Notes under the pieces: model-generated
Seen by the model: only the letters and a program-made list of their open reading frames with translations
Told to the model about the DNA's origin: nothing
The model's database searches: none
DNA from: an uncultured Collinsella sp.
Lineage (GTDB): Bacteria > Actinomycetota > Coriobacteriia > Coriobacteriales > Coriobacteriaceae
Direction of reading: 5' to 3'
DNA length: 30,906 bases
Assembly: GCA_900554135.1 (NCBI GenBank)
Contig: USFU01000004.1
Span: 1 to 30,906 of the forward strand
Shown here: one piece after another, positions 1-8,563 of the stretch
Layout of the letters: each line of letters opens with the position of its first letter
How positions within the stretch are numbered: the stretch's first letter is position 1
Program-made: the position numbers and the translations under genes

Positions 1-1226
1 ACGGCCACGGCGGAGGTGAGCGCCTCGTTTATGCTGCCGGTCAGTGCCATCCACACCGCAAAGGTCACGGCCGAGATTACAAACACCACGGGCACAAACA
101 CGCCGGCGACCTTGTCGGCCAGGCGGGCGATGGGCGCCTTGGTGGCGTTGGCGTCCTCGACGAGCTGGATGATCTTGGCGAGCGACGTGTCGGCGCCCAC
201 GCGCGTGGCACGGAAGGTAAACGATCCGGTGCGGTTGACCGTGGCGGCGTTGACGGTGTCGCCGGCGGTCTTTTCCGCGGGGATGGACTCGCCGGTGAGC
301 GCACTCTCGTCCACGGCCGAGCTGCCCTCGAGTACCACGCCGTCGACGGGGATAGACTCGCCGGGGCGCACGCGCAGCACCTGGCCGGGTAGGATGCTGT
401 CGACGTCGACGGTGGTCTCGGTGCCGTCATCGGCAACGACGGTCGCGGTCTTGGGCGCCAGGTCGATGAGCGCCTCGATGGCGCCGCCGGTCTTGGATTT
501 GCTGCGCGTCTCGAGGTATTTGCCCACGGTGACGAGCGACAGAATCGTGCCGGCACTCTCAAAATACAGGTTGTCCATGCTCGTCATCATGGCCTCGTGC
601 ACCTGACCTGCGGCTAGCTGATCGGCCATGATGAACATGGCGTAGAGCGACCAGGCGATCGACGCGGTGGCGCCGACGGCGATGAGGGCGTCCATGGTGG
701 GTGCGCCGTGCACGAGCGACTTGAAGCCGTTGATAAAGTACGCGTCGTTGACGTAGACGATGGGGATGAGCAAGACGAGCTCGGTGAGGGCGAGCGTCAT
801 GCTGTGGATGTGGTCCGTGAAGATGCCGGGCAGCGGCCAGCCGAGCATGTGCCCCATGCCTATGTAGAACAGCGGAATGAGAAAGATGATTGAGATGATG
901 AGACGGGTGCGCATGGCGGAGGCGGTGGCTTCTAGCTTTTTGGTCGGCGACTCCATATGGGTGGCACCGGACCTGGCTTGTGCGCTGCCGTTTGGGGCGG
1001 CATCGGTGCGCATGCTGACGGGCGAGGCCGAGTAGCCCGCGCGATCGACGGCGGTGCAGATATCGTCGGGGGAGACCTGCGCGGGGTCGTAGTCGACCAT
1101 CATGGAACCGGCGAGCAGGTTGACCGCGACGCTTTGGACGCCGTCGAGCTTGCTGACGGCGCGGTCCACATGCGCCTGGCAAGCGGCGCACGTCATGCCG
1201 CCCACGTCAAACTTATCTTGAGCCAT
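1..1226 (-). CDS. copA: Copper-translocating P1B-type ATPase, CopA-like (3' part outside window)
   Basis: About 408 N-terminal residues are visible; the frame is still open at base 1. Residues 1-70 form a heavy-metal-associated domain with the metal-binding motif GMTCAAC (Cys13, Cys16). Several hydrophobic helices follow, including a segment around [19 protein letters not shown]. The actuator domain contains the phosphatase loop TGES in [15 protein letters not shown], and the visible part ends in the next helix pair. The CPC helix and the DKTGT phosphorylation loop would lie beyond the window edge. The family exports Cu(I) across the cytoplasmic membrane. The start at 1226 is chosen because AGGAGA lies just upstream and the metal-binding domain begins at once. 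A GC-rich dyad in the promoter agrees with copper-responsive control. Silver, or another soft metal, cannot be excluded without the CPC region. Confidence 0.93.
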   Translation of the reverse strand, partial: MAQDKFDVGGMTCAACQAHVDRAVSKLDGVQSVAVNLLAGSMMVDYDPAQVSPDDICTAVDRAGYSASPVSMRTDAAPNGSAQARSGATHMESPTKKLEATASAMRTRLIISIIFLIPLFYIGMGHMLGWPLPGIFTDHIHSMTLALTELVLLIPIVYVNDAYFINGFKSLVHGAPTMDALIAVGATASIAWSLYAMFIMADQLAAGQVHEAMMTSMDNLYFESAGTILSLVTVGKYLETRSKSKTGGAIEALIDLAPKTATVVADDGTETTVDVDSILPGQVLRVRPGESIPVDGVVLEGSSAVDESALTGESIPAEKTAGDTVNAATVNRTGSFTFRATRVGADTSLAKIIQLVEDANATKAPIARLADKVAGVFVPVVFVISAVTFAVWMALTGSINEALTSAVA

Positions 1227-1273
1227 GGCTTCTCCTTTCTGTAGTTCGGTGTTGTAATTGTTAACCTGCCGAT

Positions 1274-1305
1274 ACTATACACCCATACCCCCTGGGGGTG
1301 TACAA
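1274..1305 (-). promoter_or_regulatory. copA promoter with copper-type operator dyad
   Basis: Read on the minus strand, TTGTAC (1300-1305) and TATAGT (1274-1279) resemble -35 and -10 boxes 20 bp apart; an alternative -10, TGTATA, gives 18 bp. Between them lies CCCCC-T-GGGGG (about 1288-1298) flanked by AT-rich bases. Dyads of this kind are known for CsoR copper repressors. The long spacer with an internal dyad also fits a MerR-family (CueR) activator. Which regulator is used is not decided by the sequence. Confidence 0.6.
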
Positions 1306-1378
1306 TACAGAAAGAAATGTATGACATTCCGATTCAGATGAGGGTGGCTGCCGGGTTGGTGCACCATCCCCGCCCTTC

Positions 1379-1675
1379 GTCTCGATCTGTAACATCTAGC
1401 CCCAGTTTTGCCGGGTTACTGTTACAGATTGAGACAAACAATTCGGCGGGTGCTTAACATCTCAATCTGTAACATCTAGCGGGGAAAATGACCTCTAACT
1501 GTTACAGATCGAGATGTTGTTTTGTGAGGTTTGGGTTTGTCTCAATCTGTAACAGTTAGGCCGGTTTTTGGGTTCTAGATGTTACAGGTCGAGACGAACC
1601 TTCAGCAAAAATCTTAATGTCTCAATCTGTAACAACTAGACCTGTTTTTACCGAGTGGTTGCTACAGATCGAGAC
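1379..1675. repeat. Array A: four 57-bp inverted-repeat units, 80-bp period
   Basis: Units lie at 1379-1435, 1459-1515, 1539-1595 and 1619-1675. Each has a left arm close to GTCTCRATCTGTAACA (16 bp), a 25-bp centre, and the reverse-complement arm. Spacers between units are 23 bp and unrelated in sequence. Unit starts are exactly 80 bp apart. The array fills most of the gap between the copA promoter and the 3' end of the first kinase gene; nothing else is seen in the gap apart from the copA promoter. The same unit recurs at 28612-28989 and 30539-30756. Confidence 0.95.
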
Positions 1676-1719
1676 AAACGCCGGGGCCGGAAGCTCCGCC
1701 GCGGCAAGATACCCGCCCC

Positions 1720-3819
1720 CTAGATACAGAATCCAGGAATCACGCAGGTCCGCTTGTTGGGCTTGCTCGCAGGGGTGGCGTACGTAAAGACGTCGCCATC
1801 GTGTCCCACGCGGTTCATGTAGAGCGCGCCTTCGCTCTCCGATGTGTCGGGACTCGCTGTTCGTTCCCACCAACAGGCGTCCTTGCCCTTCCACTGGCGA
1901 ACCAACGTCTCGTTCGTGGTATACGGACTTACCTTGAGCTCGCGGAAGAGCTGATATTCCTTGCCCTCGCCGTTGTAGATATCTGCCAGGTAGTGATAGT
2001 CCTCGGTAAATGACTCGGGTGGCTGATTGCCGCAGAGCTCGACCATGGCGGGAAGCCAAAGGGTCGCGGGCAGCTCGCTCAGACACGATGCGCTTCTGGC
2101 GGCGCCAACGTTATTCGAGATCTTTTTGACGTCTTTAATATATGCGCGCAGCTCGTTGGGCAGCAGTTTAAGGCCGTCGTTGTCGAGCCATTCCCGCAGC
2201 TCGCAATCTGCCCAGCCGGCGCTCAGCGGTTGGGCCGCGGCGTCGCGTTCGGCAATGCCGGCATCGAACATAAACGTCAGTCCGGCCTTGCCCGTCCCGT
2301 CTAGAAGCTCGTCGTGGCGGATGCCCACGAGTTGTGCGCCGACTTCCAGCCCGTTGGTGAGCGTGACGCGCTTGGTGCATGGATAGGGGATATGACCGTC
2401 ATCGTCGAGCAGGTGATAGCGCTTGGCGATCTTGCGGGCTTCGGCGTTGCTCCTCGCAGCCTTGATCTTAAGCGAAATCTCCTGCAGCTGATCCCAAGTG
2501 TAGTCGTCAAGGGAGCTGCGGATGCCGTCGAGGTAGTCGGGAATGCCGAAGCCGTGAGTGGCGGCGCCAATGGCTCCGAGTCCTGCGACGACTGCGACGA
2601 CGCCGCCGATAATAAACCGGCGGCGGGTCATGGCATCGCGGCGGGCCTGCTCCAAAAGCGCTCGGGCACGGTCACCGGCGACGTCGACCTTAAGGTGCGC
2701 GCCGGCATCGATGTTGATGGGCTGGTGCGAGAGACCCGGCGTGCTTGCGGCCGATTCGTCCAGGTCGGGAGCGAATGCCAGCAAACCCTCGTAGAACTCG
2801 CGCTCGCTGGGGCGCGATACCTGGTCGGTCACGAGGCAGGACATGATGAGGTCGGCAAACGCCTGGTCATCACCCTTGTGGGCGACGAGCGGCTCGGGCT
2901 CGTTTTGCGTTTTGAGCAGGTAGTACGAGCTGACTTCATGCGCTTGATGCCTAGCCGCCCTAAAGGGGGTGTGCCCGCTGTAGAGCTCGTAGAGGATGCT
3001 CGCGATGGCGTACACGTCGACGGCAGGCGAGCGACGCAGCTCGGCAATGTTGGGGATATCGCGAGTGAGCATTTCGGGCGCGGCGTATGCCGGCGTGGCA
3101 TAGCGCCAAATGTCGGCGCGCTGCGTGAGCGTGTCGCTGCCCAGAGCCGGGACCGAGGAGCCCATATCGACCAGACACGGCTTAAACGCCAGAGCCTGCA
3201 CCTGCTCGTCGATGCCAAGCTCGTTGGTGCGGAACATGATGTTCGCGGGCGACAGGTCGCGGTGCACAAGCGGCGTCTCGAGGTTTTGGGTCGACAGCAG
3301 CGTGCCCAGGACAGCGCAGCCTACCGATGCGGTGGCGGCACAAGTCACGCCCTCGCCGTCGTGCGGCAACATACTGGTCACTTTGTCGAGCGACGTACCC
3401 TCGATCCACTCCATAAGGATGAGCGGTTCGCCCTGGCACGTGCCATAGCCGTAGACGTGGGGAAATCCGCGCAAGTGCGACACGCGGCAGAGGTTTCGGT
3501 ATTCCTCAAAAAGCGCGGCGGTGTTTGCCAGATGCATGGCGGATTCGTCTGCCGTACGCGACGGGGTATTGGTTCCCAGCGCACGCATGAGCGTGTTGTC
3601 CGCGAGCACTTTGACGGCGAATCGCTCGTTTGAGGTGTTATGCGCCTGCAGCACAAGGCCCGTGTTGCCGTGCGAGGAACGGTCGGCTTTGACGATGAGC
3701 GTCATAAAGCGGCGTTTGGCGAGCTCCTCGTCGGCGGGATTGACGGGGGCGGCGGTGTCGAACGACTCGAGCTGAAAGAGGACCGTCGTCGAATCGGGCT
3801 GCGGAGTGGTATTTGCCAT
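1720..3819 (-). CDS. Membrane Ser/Thr protein kinase with extracytoplasmic DUF6273-like domain
   Basis: 699 residues. The N-terminal cytosolic kinase domain (about 40-350) has the ATP-binding Lys70 (FAVKVL), a catalytic loop HRDLSPANIMF (Asp189, Asn194), DMG at 218-220 in place of DFG, and an APE motif near 247-249. One transmembrane helix lies at about 402-422. The outer part (about 475-699) resembles DUF6273: a W-x-x-C-x-L-R-x-W-L motif near 536-545 and a C-terminal WWER...V...FCI pattern. Known kinases of this layout sense an outer signal and phosphorylate cytosolic targets; the ligand here is unknown. The start at 3819 is preferred over 3870 because AAGGTAAGG lies just upstream. Residues 11-14 read TTVL, a motif repeated in neighbouring proteins. 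The kinase half is closely similar to the one at 5021-7648, so the two are probably duplicates. Confidence 0.9.
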   Translation of the reverse strand: MANTTPQPDSTTVLFQLESFDTAAPVNPADEELAKRRFMTLIVKADRSSHGNTGLVLQAHNTSNERFAVKVLADNTLMRALGTNTPSRTADESAMHLANTAALFEEYRNLCRVSHLRGFPHVYGYGTCQGEPLILMEWIEGTSLDKVTSMLPHDGEGVTCAATASVGCAVLGTLLSTQNLETPLVHRDLSPANIMFRTNELGIDEQVQALAFKPCLVDMGSSVPALGSDTLTQRADIWRYATPAYAAPEMLTRDIPNIAELRRSPAVDVYAIASILYELYSGHTPFRAARHQAHEVSSYYLLKTQNEPEPLVAHKGDDQAFADLIMSCLVTDQVSRPSEREFYEGLLAFAPDLDESAASTPGLSHQPINIDAGAHLKVDVAGDRARALLEQARRDAMTRRRFIIGGVVAVVAGLGAIGAATHGFGIPDYLDGIRSSLDDYTWDQLQEISLKIKAARSNAEARKIAKRYHLLDDDGHIPYPCTKRVTLTNGLEVGAQLVGIRHDELLDGTGKAGLTFMFDAGIAERDAAAQPLSAGWADCELREWLDNDGLKLLPNELRAYIKDVKKISNNVGAARSASCLSELPATLWLPAMVELCGNQPPESFTEDYHYLADIYNGEGKEYQLFRELKVSPYTTNETLVRQWKGKDACWWERTASPDTSESEGALYMNRVGHDGDVFTYATPASKPNKRTCVIPGFCI

Positions 3820-3877
3820 GGTGACCTTACCTTGTGGTGTCGCGGGCGCGGGCGCACCGCTTCTTACCAAATAGACG

Positions 3878-3913
3878 TTGTGCCCGGTACGCCACGTACG
3901 GCGCCGGGCACAA
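3878..3913 (-). terminator. Hairpin between FHA gene and kinase gene
   Basis: TTGTGCCCGG (3878-3887) pairs perfectly with CCGGGCACAA (3904-3913). It starts 3 bp beyond the stop codon of the minus-strand FHA gene. There is no long T-run after it, so it may be a leaky terminator or an RNA-stabilising hairpin that lets some transcription enter the kinase gene. Confidence 0.55.
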
Positions 3914-3915
3914 TG

Positions 3916-4878
3916 CTAAATTGCGAGTTTCATAACCAAAAAACGGGTCGTGGCACCCAAACAAATAGTGTCGCTGTGCCACAGAGGAACGGGCGGGTAT
4001 TCGACGCCGGGTCTGCGTGTATGGCGCGGAGGCTCGACCACGTGCTGGGACATATCCGCGCCCGAGATGAGCACGGTACCGTTGGTGGAACCCAGGCCCT
4101 GCACGTACCAGTAACCGTCCTTGGCAAAAACGCGTGCGTGTCGGCGCGAGACATCGCGGTCGACATCGGTGATGGCACCGGTGCCCGTGGCGAGCGAACC
4201 GATTACGGTACCGCCCTCGCCCTCGTTGAGCGGGTACAGCGGAGGCTTGGCGGCGTTACCCACAATGCGGATAAGGCCCAGGCGCTCGGCATGCTTGACC
4301 TCGGGCTCGACGGCGGCGGTAAAGCCTTCGCCTACGCTGAGCTCGGTGGTGGAGAAGTGCCCGCCCATCTTGTCGGCGATGAGCGTCTCGGTCACCTGCA
4401 CGGCGGCTTGCGGATCGCACAGGCAGCCGCAGGCCACAAACAGTGTGACGAGAGGCAGGGCGCAATCGGCGGCGGTGGTGCCGGGCGCGGCGATACGATC
4501 GCAGGCGTTGCGGTAGATGCGGTCGTCGAGTCCGTAGGCGCTCAGCGACTCGCGCATGGCGTCGGCAGCCTCGCCGCTATAGTGCTCTGCCACCATGGCG
4601 CGAGCCATCTCGCTGCCACCGAGGTTGGAGATCAGGCGAGCGGTGATGTTTTGGGCCGTCTGGGTAATATCGGCAAACAGCTCGGGGCGCGGACGCTCGA
4701 CGGGGGCGTGAACAACCTCGCGCGATAGGAACGTTCGCTCGTCCACACGGTCGCGTGGTGCTTTGCCACCGGCCATAGGGGTGGAGCGCAGCAGCATCCA
4801 AGCGGTATCACGATTGGTGATTCCGCCGAACTTGCGCAGATCGTCGAACATGACGGAGCGCGGTGTCTCTCGATCCAT
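3916..4878 (-). CDS. FHA-domain protein with uncharacterised helical N-terminal region
   Basis: 320 residues, no membrane segment. The C-terminal FHA domain (about 222-318) has the conserved SRRHA (244-248) and GSTNGT (263-268) motifs that form the phospho-threonine pocket. Residues 1-210 look mostly helical, with a cysteine-bearing stretch near 148-154 (FVACGCLC), and match no family I can name. The start at 4878 has a strong AAGGAGGGG upstream; a Met at residue 10 is possible but less well placed. It lies between two kinase genes on the same strand (gaps of 96 and 142 bp), so it is a likely reader or adaptor of their phosphorylation. The protein at 10822-11823 has a similar plan. Confidence 0.87.
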   Translation of the reverse strand: MDRETPRSVMFDDLRKFGGITNRDTAWMLLRSTPMAGGKAPRDRVDERTFLSREVVHAPVERPRPELFADITQTAQNITARLISNLGGSEMARAMVAEHYSGEAADAMRESLSAYGLDDRIYRNACDRIAAPGTTAADCALPLVTLFVACGCLCDPQAAVQVTETLIADKMGGHFSTTELSVGEGFTAAVEPEVKHAERLGLIRIVGNAAKPPLYPLNEGEGGTVIGSLATGTGAITDVDRDVSRRHARVFAKDGYWYVQGLGSTNGTVLISGADMSQHVVEPPRHTRRPGVEYPPVPLWHSDTICLGATTRFLVMKLAI

Positions 4879-4934
4879 TGGTCCCCTCCTTGCGGTCGCA
4901 GCACGCAGACCGAACTTGCATGCAGTTTGACAGT

Positions 4935-4956
4935 CCAATCTACTATATCCGATTGG
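4935..4956 (-). promoter_or_regulatory. Possible promoter -10 inside a 6-bp inverted repeat
   Basis: CCAATC (4935-4940) and GATTGG (4951-4956) flank a 10-bp centre containing TATAGT on the minus strand (4942-4947), a good -10 box for the FHA gene. No convincing -35 is seen at the normal spacing. The repeat could be an operator. Confidence 0.35.
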
Positions 4957-5020
4957 GCGGACTAAAACATGCACGTCAACGCCGTCTTTACATTGCTATA
5001 AACGGGCTGGGGCGCTGGCG

Positions 5021-7648
5021 CTAGATGATCGCGTCGAATTTGGGCATAACGCGCCAGTCGCCGGCGTCGTCGAGCACGCCCCATTTGCCGCTCTCGTTGT
5101 CCTGTACAGGCAAAAAGACGTCGGTGGAGGTGTAGAAGATGTCGCCCATGGCACGGAACTTGGGCTCGACCTGCCAAGCGCCGCTCACCGTCGAGCAGCC
5201 CCAAAGACCAGTCGCCTGGTCCTTGACGGGCGCCCAGCCGTTGGCGAACTCGCGTGCCTCGGCAAAGGTGGCAGAGAATGCGCGCGTGCCGTCGGGCAGA
5301 ATATAGCCCCACGAGCCGTCATCGAACTGCACGGCGGCGCGATTGCTGGCAAAGCGGCGTGCGGATTTAAACTGCGGCTCGATTTTCCACTGGCCGTAGC
5401 CGTTGATGTAGCCCCAGGTGGTGCCGTCCTGCGTCGCTGGCCCCAGGCCGTTTGCCGAATCCCAGCCGCCCAGGCCCCTAAAGGTCGGCGGCACGTCGTT
5501 GCGCTTGCCGGTCTTGATGTAGATGTAGCCCCAGCTGTCCTCTTCGTTGCTGGAGCGGTAGGGGACAAAGTTGCCCAGTACCATATCGCCCATGGCGTAG
5601 TACTTGGCCTCGACGATCCACTTTCCCTGGCGGTTGAGCACGCCCCAAAAGCTGGTCTGTGCATCTTGGGCGACAGCACCGTAGTCGTTGAAGGGCCGGG
5701 TGTCCGAGAACTGCGGCTCGATGGCCCAGTTGCCGTCCTGGTCGATATAGCCCCACATGCCAGTGGCGGAATCGAGCGCGGCGGCAAGCCCGGCACCGTA
5801 AAGCCGCATGTCGCTGTAAGTCGGTTTGACCTTCCAGGCGCCGGTGTCGTTGATCAGGCCCCATTTGCCGTCGCTTTGGGCGGCATAGCGCATCTCCACG
5901 CTTATGGTGTTGGACGACGTTGCGGAGGTGTCGGAGCTGTCCGAAGCGTCGGAGTCGCTGTCTTTTTTGCTTTTGGACGAGCTGTCGTCGCTTTTGGCGT
6001 CTGCCGCAACCGCGGTGTCGTTGCCGTTGTGTAGGTTACGCGACAGCAGGTAGGCGCCGCCACCGACAAGCGCTGTAAAGGCGAGGCCCCCCGCTGCGAG
6101 AAAAGCGCGGCGCGAGACGGACGTTGCCGCCGCAGCCGTCGTAGTGGCTGCGGACGCTGTCGAGGAAAGGCCGGCAGAGGCGACGGAACCAGCGGAGCCA
6201 GCGGATGCAGAAGGGCCTGCCGCTGCGCCGCCAAAGATCGCGTTTTGTGCGACGGGCGCGGCGGTGCCTGCCGCGGGCGCCGCGGGTGCGTGCATGCTCG
6301 GCGTTGCGGACGTTGCCGAGGCGGCGGGCATGGATGCCGCAGTCGACACGGCGGCATCGGCGCCATAGGCGGCCCGGGGCGCCTCGAGCACAACCGGTAC
6401 GGGCAGATAGGGTGCGTGGTCCCGATGCCCTTGGTCCAACGGGGCATCTTCGGCAGCGGCATCAGACGCGGCTGCAAACGGGTCAACCGGAGCGGCAACG
6501 TCGTTGTCGTCCAGCGGAAACATGACCGGCTGCGCGGTGTCGAACGTGGCCGGTACGGGCTCGTCGACGCTTGTCCCCGGGCCGATATAGGTCGTCTGGG
6601 CGTCCATGACCCTGCTGCCCCAGACCGGCTCGGGTGTGGGCCAATCGCCCAGTTCGCTCGATTGCCAACGGCGCAGCAGGTCGAGCATCTGCTCGACGGA
6701 GGGACGCCGCTCCTGATCGACGGCGAGTCCCGCCACGATAATGCTGACGAGCGCCTCGTCGGCGGCCGTGCGGGCCTGCGGTATTTCAAAGGCCGTTTCG
6801 GTTTTGACACGGTAGGGAGATGCGGTGCCCAGCGCCTGCAGGTTAAACGGAGTGTGTCCGCAATACAGCTCGTAGAGCACGCTCGAGAGCGCGTAGATGT
6901 CAACCGTGGGGCTCAAGCGCCTGGTCTCGATACCCGCGATGTCGTGGGTGAGCATCTCGGGCGGCGCGTACTCGGGCGTGCCGCCGCGCCAGACGTCGGC
7001 GCGCACGGTAAACGTGGGGTCGATGGGATTGAGCGCCGTGGAGCTGCCAAAGTCGATGAGGCGGATGTCGAAGTCGAGCGTCGCGATCTGGTCTTGGAGC
7101 GAGCGCTCGCTCGTGGCGACCATGATGTTGCGCGGCGAGATATCGCGGTGCGCAACGCCCGTGTCCAGGTGCCGTACGTTATTGAGAATGGAGAGCACGG
7201 CCACGCCGATGGCCGCTACCGCATCGCCGCGCACACCGCCGTCCTCGTGGGGGAGCTGCGGGGTAATGTGCTTGAGCGTGGAGCCTTCGACCCATTCCAT
7301 AACGATGAGCGGCTCGCCGTTGCTGGTGCCATAGCCGTATACGCGTGGAAAGCCCTTAAGGTGCGAGACCGTGAGCTGGTTGCGATATTCCTCGAACAGC
7401 ACGGCGCGCATGCCGGCGGCGATGCGTTCGTCCGTGGTGTCGTTCACGTGCAGGCGCTTGATGGCAAAGATCTCGCCGGCGGTGTTGGTGGCACGCTGGA
7501 CTACGCCCGTGCCGCCCTGGCCGGCCTCGCTTTGGACGAGGAACATCGAGAAGCGGCGGCGCGATTCGTCGCGCTTGGCGGGATCAAAGGCAACCGCGGG
7601 CTCAAACGTGTCGAGCACGATGAGCTCCTGCTGTCCTTGATTGTCCAT
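5021..7648 (-). CDS. Membrane Ser/Thr protein kinase with eight extracytoplasmic WG repeats
   Basis: 875 residues. The kinase domain (about 38-330) has a glycine loop GQGGTGVV (43-50), Lys64 in FAIKRL, HRDISPRNIM (Asp169, Asn174), DFG at 199-201 and APPE near 228-231, so all catalytic residues are present. An Ala/Pro-rich linker (about 340-510) leads to a transmembrane helix at 514-536, then a Ser/Asp/Lys-rich stalk (550-580). The C-terminal 285 residues hold eight WG-repeat units; W-G pairs occur at 596, 632, 668, 706, 745, 780, 816 and 856, about every 37 residues. WG repeats are thought to form a beta-solenoid or propeller-like binding surface; the ligand is unknown. The start at 7648 follows AAGGGGG. 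It is the first gene of a probable minus-strand set (5021-7648, 3916-4878, 1720-3819) and runs divergently from 7875. Confidence 0.93.
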   Translation of the reverse strand: MDNQGQQELIVLDTFEPAVAFDPAKRDESRRRFSMFLVQSEAGQGGTGVVQRATNTAGEIFAIKRLHVNDTTDERIAAGMRAVLFEEYRNQLTVSHLKGFPRVYGYGTSNGEPLIVMEWVEGSTLKHITPQLPHEDGGVRGDAVAAIGVAVLSILNNVRHLDTGVAHRDISPRNIMVATSERSLQDQIATLDFDIRLIDFGSSTALNPIDPTFTVRADVWRGGTPEYAPPEMLTHDIAGIETRRLSPTVDIYALSSVLYELYCGHTPFNLQALGTASPYRVKTETAFEIPQARTAADEALVSIIVAGLAVDQERRPSVEQMLDLLRRWQSSELGDWPTPEPVWGSRVMDAQTTYIGPGTSVDEPVPATFDTAQPVMFPLDDNDVAAPVDPFAAASDAAAEDAPLDQGHRDHAPYLPVPVVLEAPRAAYGADAAVSTAASMPAASATSATPSMHAPAAPAAGTAAPVAQNAIFGGAAAGPSASAGSAGSVASAGLSSTASAATTTAAAATSVSRRAFLAAGGLAFTALVGGGAYLLSRNLHNGNDTAVAADAKSDDSSSKSKKDSDSDASDSSDTSATSSNTISVEMRYAAQSDGKWGLINDTGAWKVKPTYSDMRLYGAGLAAALDSATGMWGYIDQDGNWAIEPQFSDTRPFNDYGAVAQDAQTSFWGVLNRQGKWIVEAKYYAMGDMVLGNFVPYRSSNEEDSWGYIYIKTGKRNDVPPTFRGLGGWDSANGLGPATQDGTTWGYINGYGQWKIEPQFKSARRFASNRAAVQFDDGSWGYILPDGTRAFSATFAEAREFANGWAPVKDQATGLWGCSTVSGAWQVEPKFRAMGDIFYTSTDVFLPVQDNESGKWGVLDDAGDWRVMPKFDAII

Positions 7649-7824
7649 CTTCGCCCCCTTGAGTGTCGGTCGTGATGAGGCGCGGGCGGCGACGGCGCAA
7701 TTGCCGTCCGCTTTCGCGCGCAATGTCCAATAATATGGCTAGTTTCTCTCATTCGCGGTTGCGGCGCTGTTGAAAAACACCGTTTTGCGTGCAGACGTGC
7801 TGCCGCTGTGCGATGATGGGCGCA

Positions 7825-7853
7825 TTTGAGAGGGGCCCACCGCGCCCTTATAC
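7825..7853 (+). promoter_or_regulatory. Promoter for the coiled-coil zinc-ribbon gene
   Basis: TTTGAG (7825-7830) and TTATAC (7848-7853) are 17 bp apart and lie 22 bp before the start codon at 7875. The palindrome found before most neighbouring genes is absent here. Confidence 0.45.
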
Positions 7854-7874
7854 CTAGACGAGAAAGGACCCACC

Positions 7875-8408
7875 ATGGGTTTTCTTGATGAGATGCAGGC
7901 ATCGCTCGATCGTACGGCTTCGGATGCCAACCGTGCCCTGCAGGTTAACAGGATCAAGAGCCAGATGAATGACGCCCTTAAGCGCCGCCAGCAGCTTGCC
8001 GGCCAGCTGGGTGCCAGCCTGTACGAGGCGACCAAGGACAACGCCGAGCTGCGTCAGGGCCGCGAGGAGCTTTTTGACGGCATCGCCGCAATCGACAACG
8101 AGCGTGCTCAGCTTCAGGCCCAGATCGACGAGCTCGAGCGCCAAGCGCAGGCGGCGGCCTATGCTTCTGCATTCATCGATTGCCCGTTTTGCCACAACCG
8201 CCTGCAGCGGTCCGTCATGTTTTGCTCGGGTTGCGGTAAGTCGATGGCCGAGATCCAGGCCGAGCTGGCTCGCCAGGCTCAGGCGGCTCCCGTGCCGGTC
8301 GAGGCCCAGGTTGCCCCTGCTGACGGTGCTGCCACGCGCCCCTCGTGTGGCGCTCCCATCCAGGCGGGTCACGCCTTCTGCATGAATTGTGGCCACAAGT
8401 TGGCGTAA
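7875..8408 (+). CDS. Coiled-coil protein with C-terminal double zinc ribbon
   Basis: 177 residues, soluble, no signal peptide. Residues about 25-98 are rich in Gln, Glu, Ala and Arg in a heptad-like pattern and probably form a coiled coil. A zinc ribbon follows with Cys103, Cys106, Cys117 and Cys120 (CPFC and CSGC). After an Ala/Pro/Gln linker comes a second ribbon with Cys158, Cys169 and Cys172. Its expected first ligand is Arg155 (codon CGC at 8337-8339), one base away from TGC, so this ribbon may bind zinc weakly or not at all. The start follows AAAGGA. It is the only zinc-ribbon protein here with the ribbons at the C-terminus. Function unknown; an adaptor role beside the kinases is a guess. 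Confidence 0.85.
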   Translation: MGFLDEMQASLDRTASDANRALQVNRIKSQMNDALKRRQQLAGQLGASLYEATKDNAELRQGREELFDGIAAIDNERAQLQAQIDELERQAQAAAYASAFIDCPFCHNRLQRSVMFCSGCGKSMAEIQAELARQAQAAPVPVEAQVAPADGAATRPSCGAPIQAGHAFCMNCGHKLA

Positions 8409-8466
8409 TCGGCAGTGTCTGACCGCGGCTTAGACAGTCGGGGACGATACCTCAAAAACTTTTTCA

Positions 8467-8478
8467 TGTTGCGCAACA
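8467..8478 (+). promoter_or_regulatory. TGTTGCGCAACA palindrome, site 1
   Basis: Perfect 12-bp palindrome 86 bp before the start at 8564. A -10-like TATGGT lies at 8501-8506, 22 bp downstream. It is one of seven such sites in the window, all in front of zinc-ribbon, kinase or FHA genes. Its position near -40 suits an activator or a -35-overlapping repressor. Confidence 0.75.
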
Positions 8479-8504
8479 AGTTTGCGCACTGAGCGGTGAA
8501 TATG

Positions 8505-8533
8505 GTCGTGCGGGCCCCAAAGGTCCGCACGAC
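8505..8533 (+). terminator. 12-bp hairpin in the leader of the zinc-ribbon membrane gene
   Basis: GTCGTGCGGGCC (8505-8516) pairs with GGTCCGCACGAC (8522-8533), with one G-T pair and a 5-base loop, followed by TTGTTGTTT. It could end transcription of the 7875-8408 gene, or act as a leader attenuator for 8564. If the -10 at 8501-8506 is real, the RNA would begin inside the hairpin, so one of the two calls may be wrong. Confidence 0.55.
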
Positions 8534-8563
8534 TTGTTGTTTGACCCCAAGGAGGTACCCGAT

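Noticed and set aside
2314..3633. Plus-strand open frame opposite the first kinase
   Set aside because: No domain or ribosome binding site; the opposite strand encodes complete kinase motifs.
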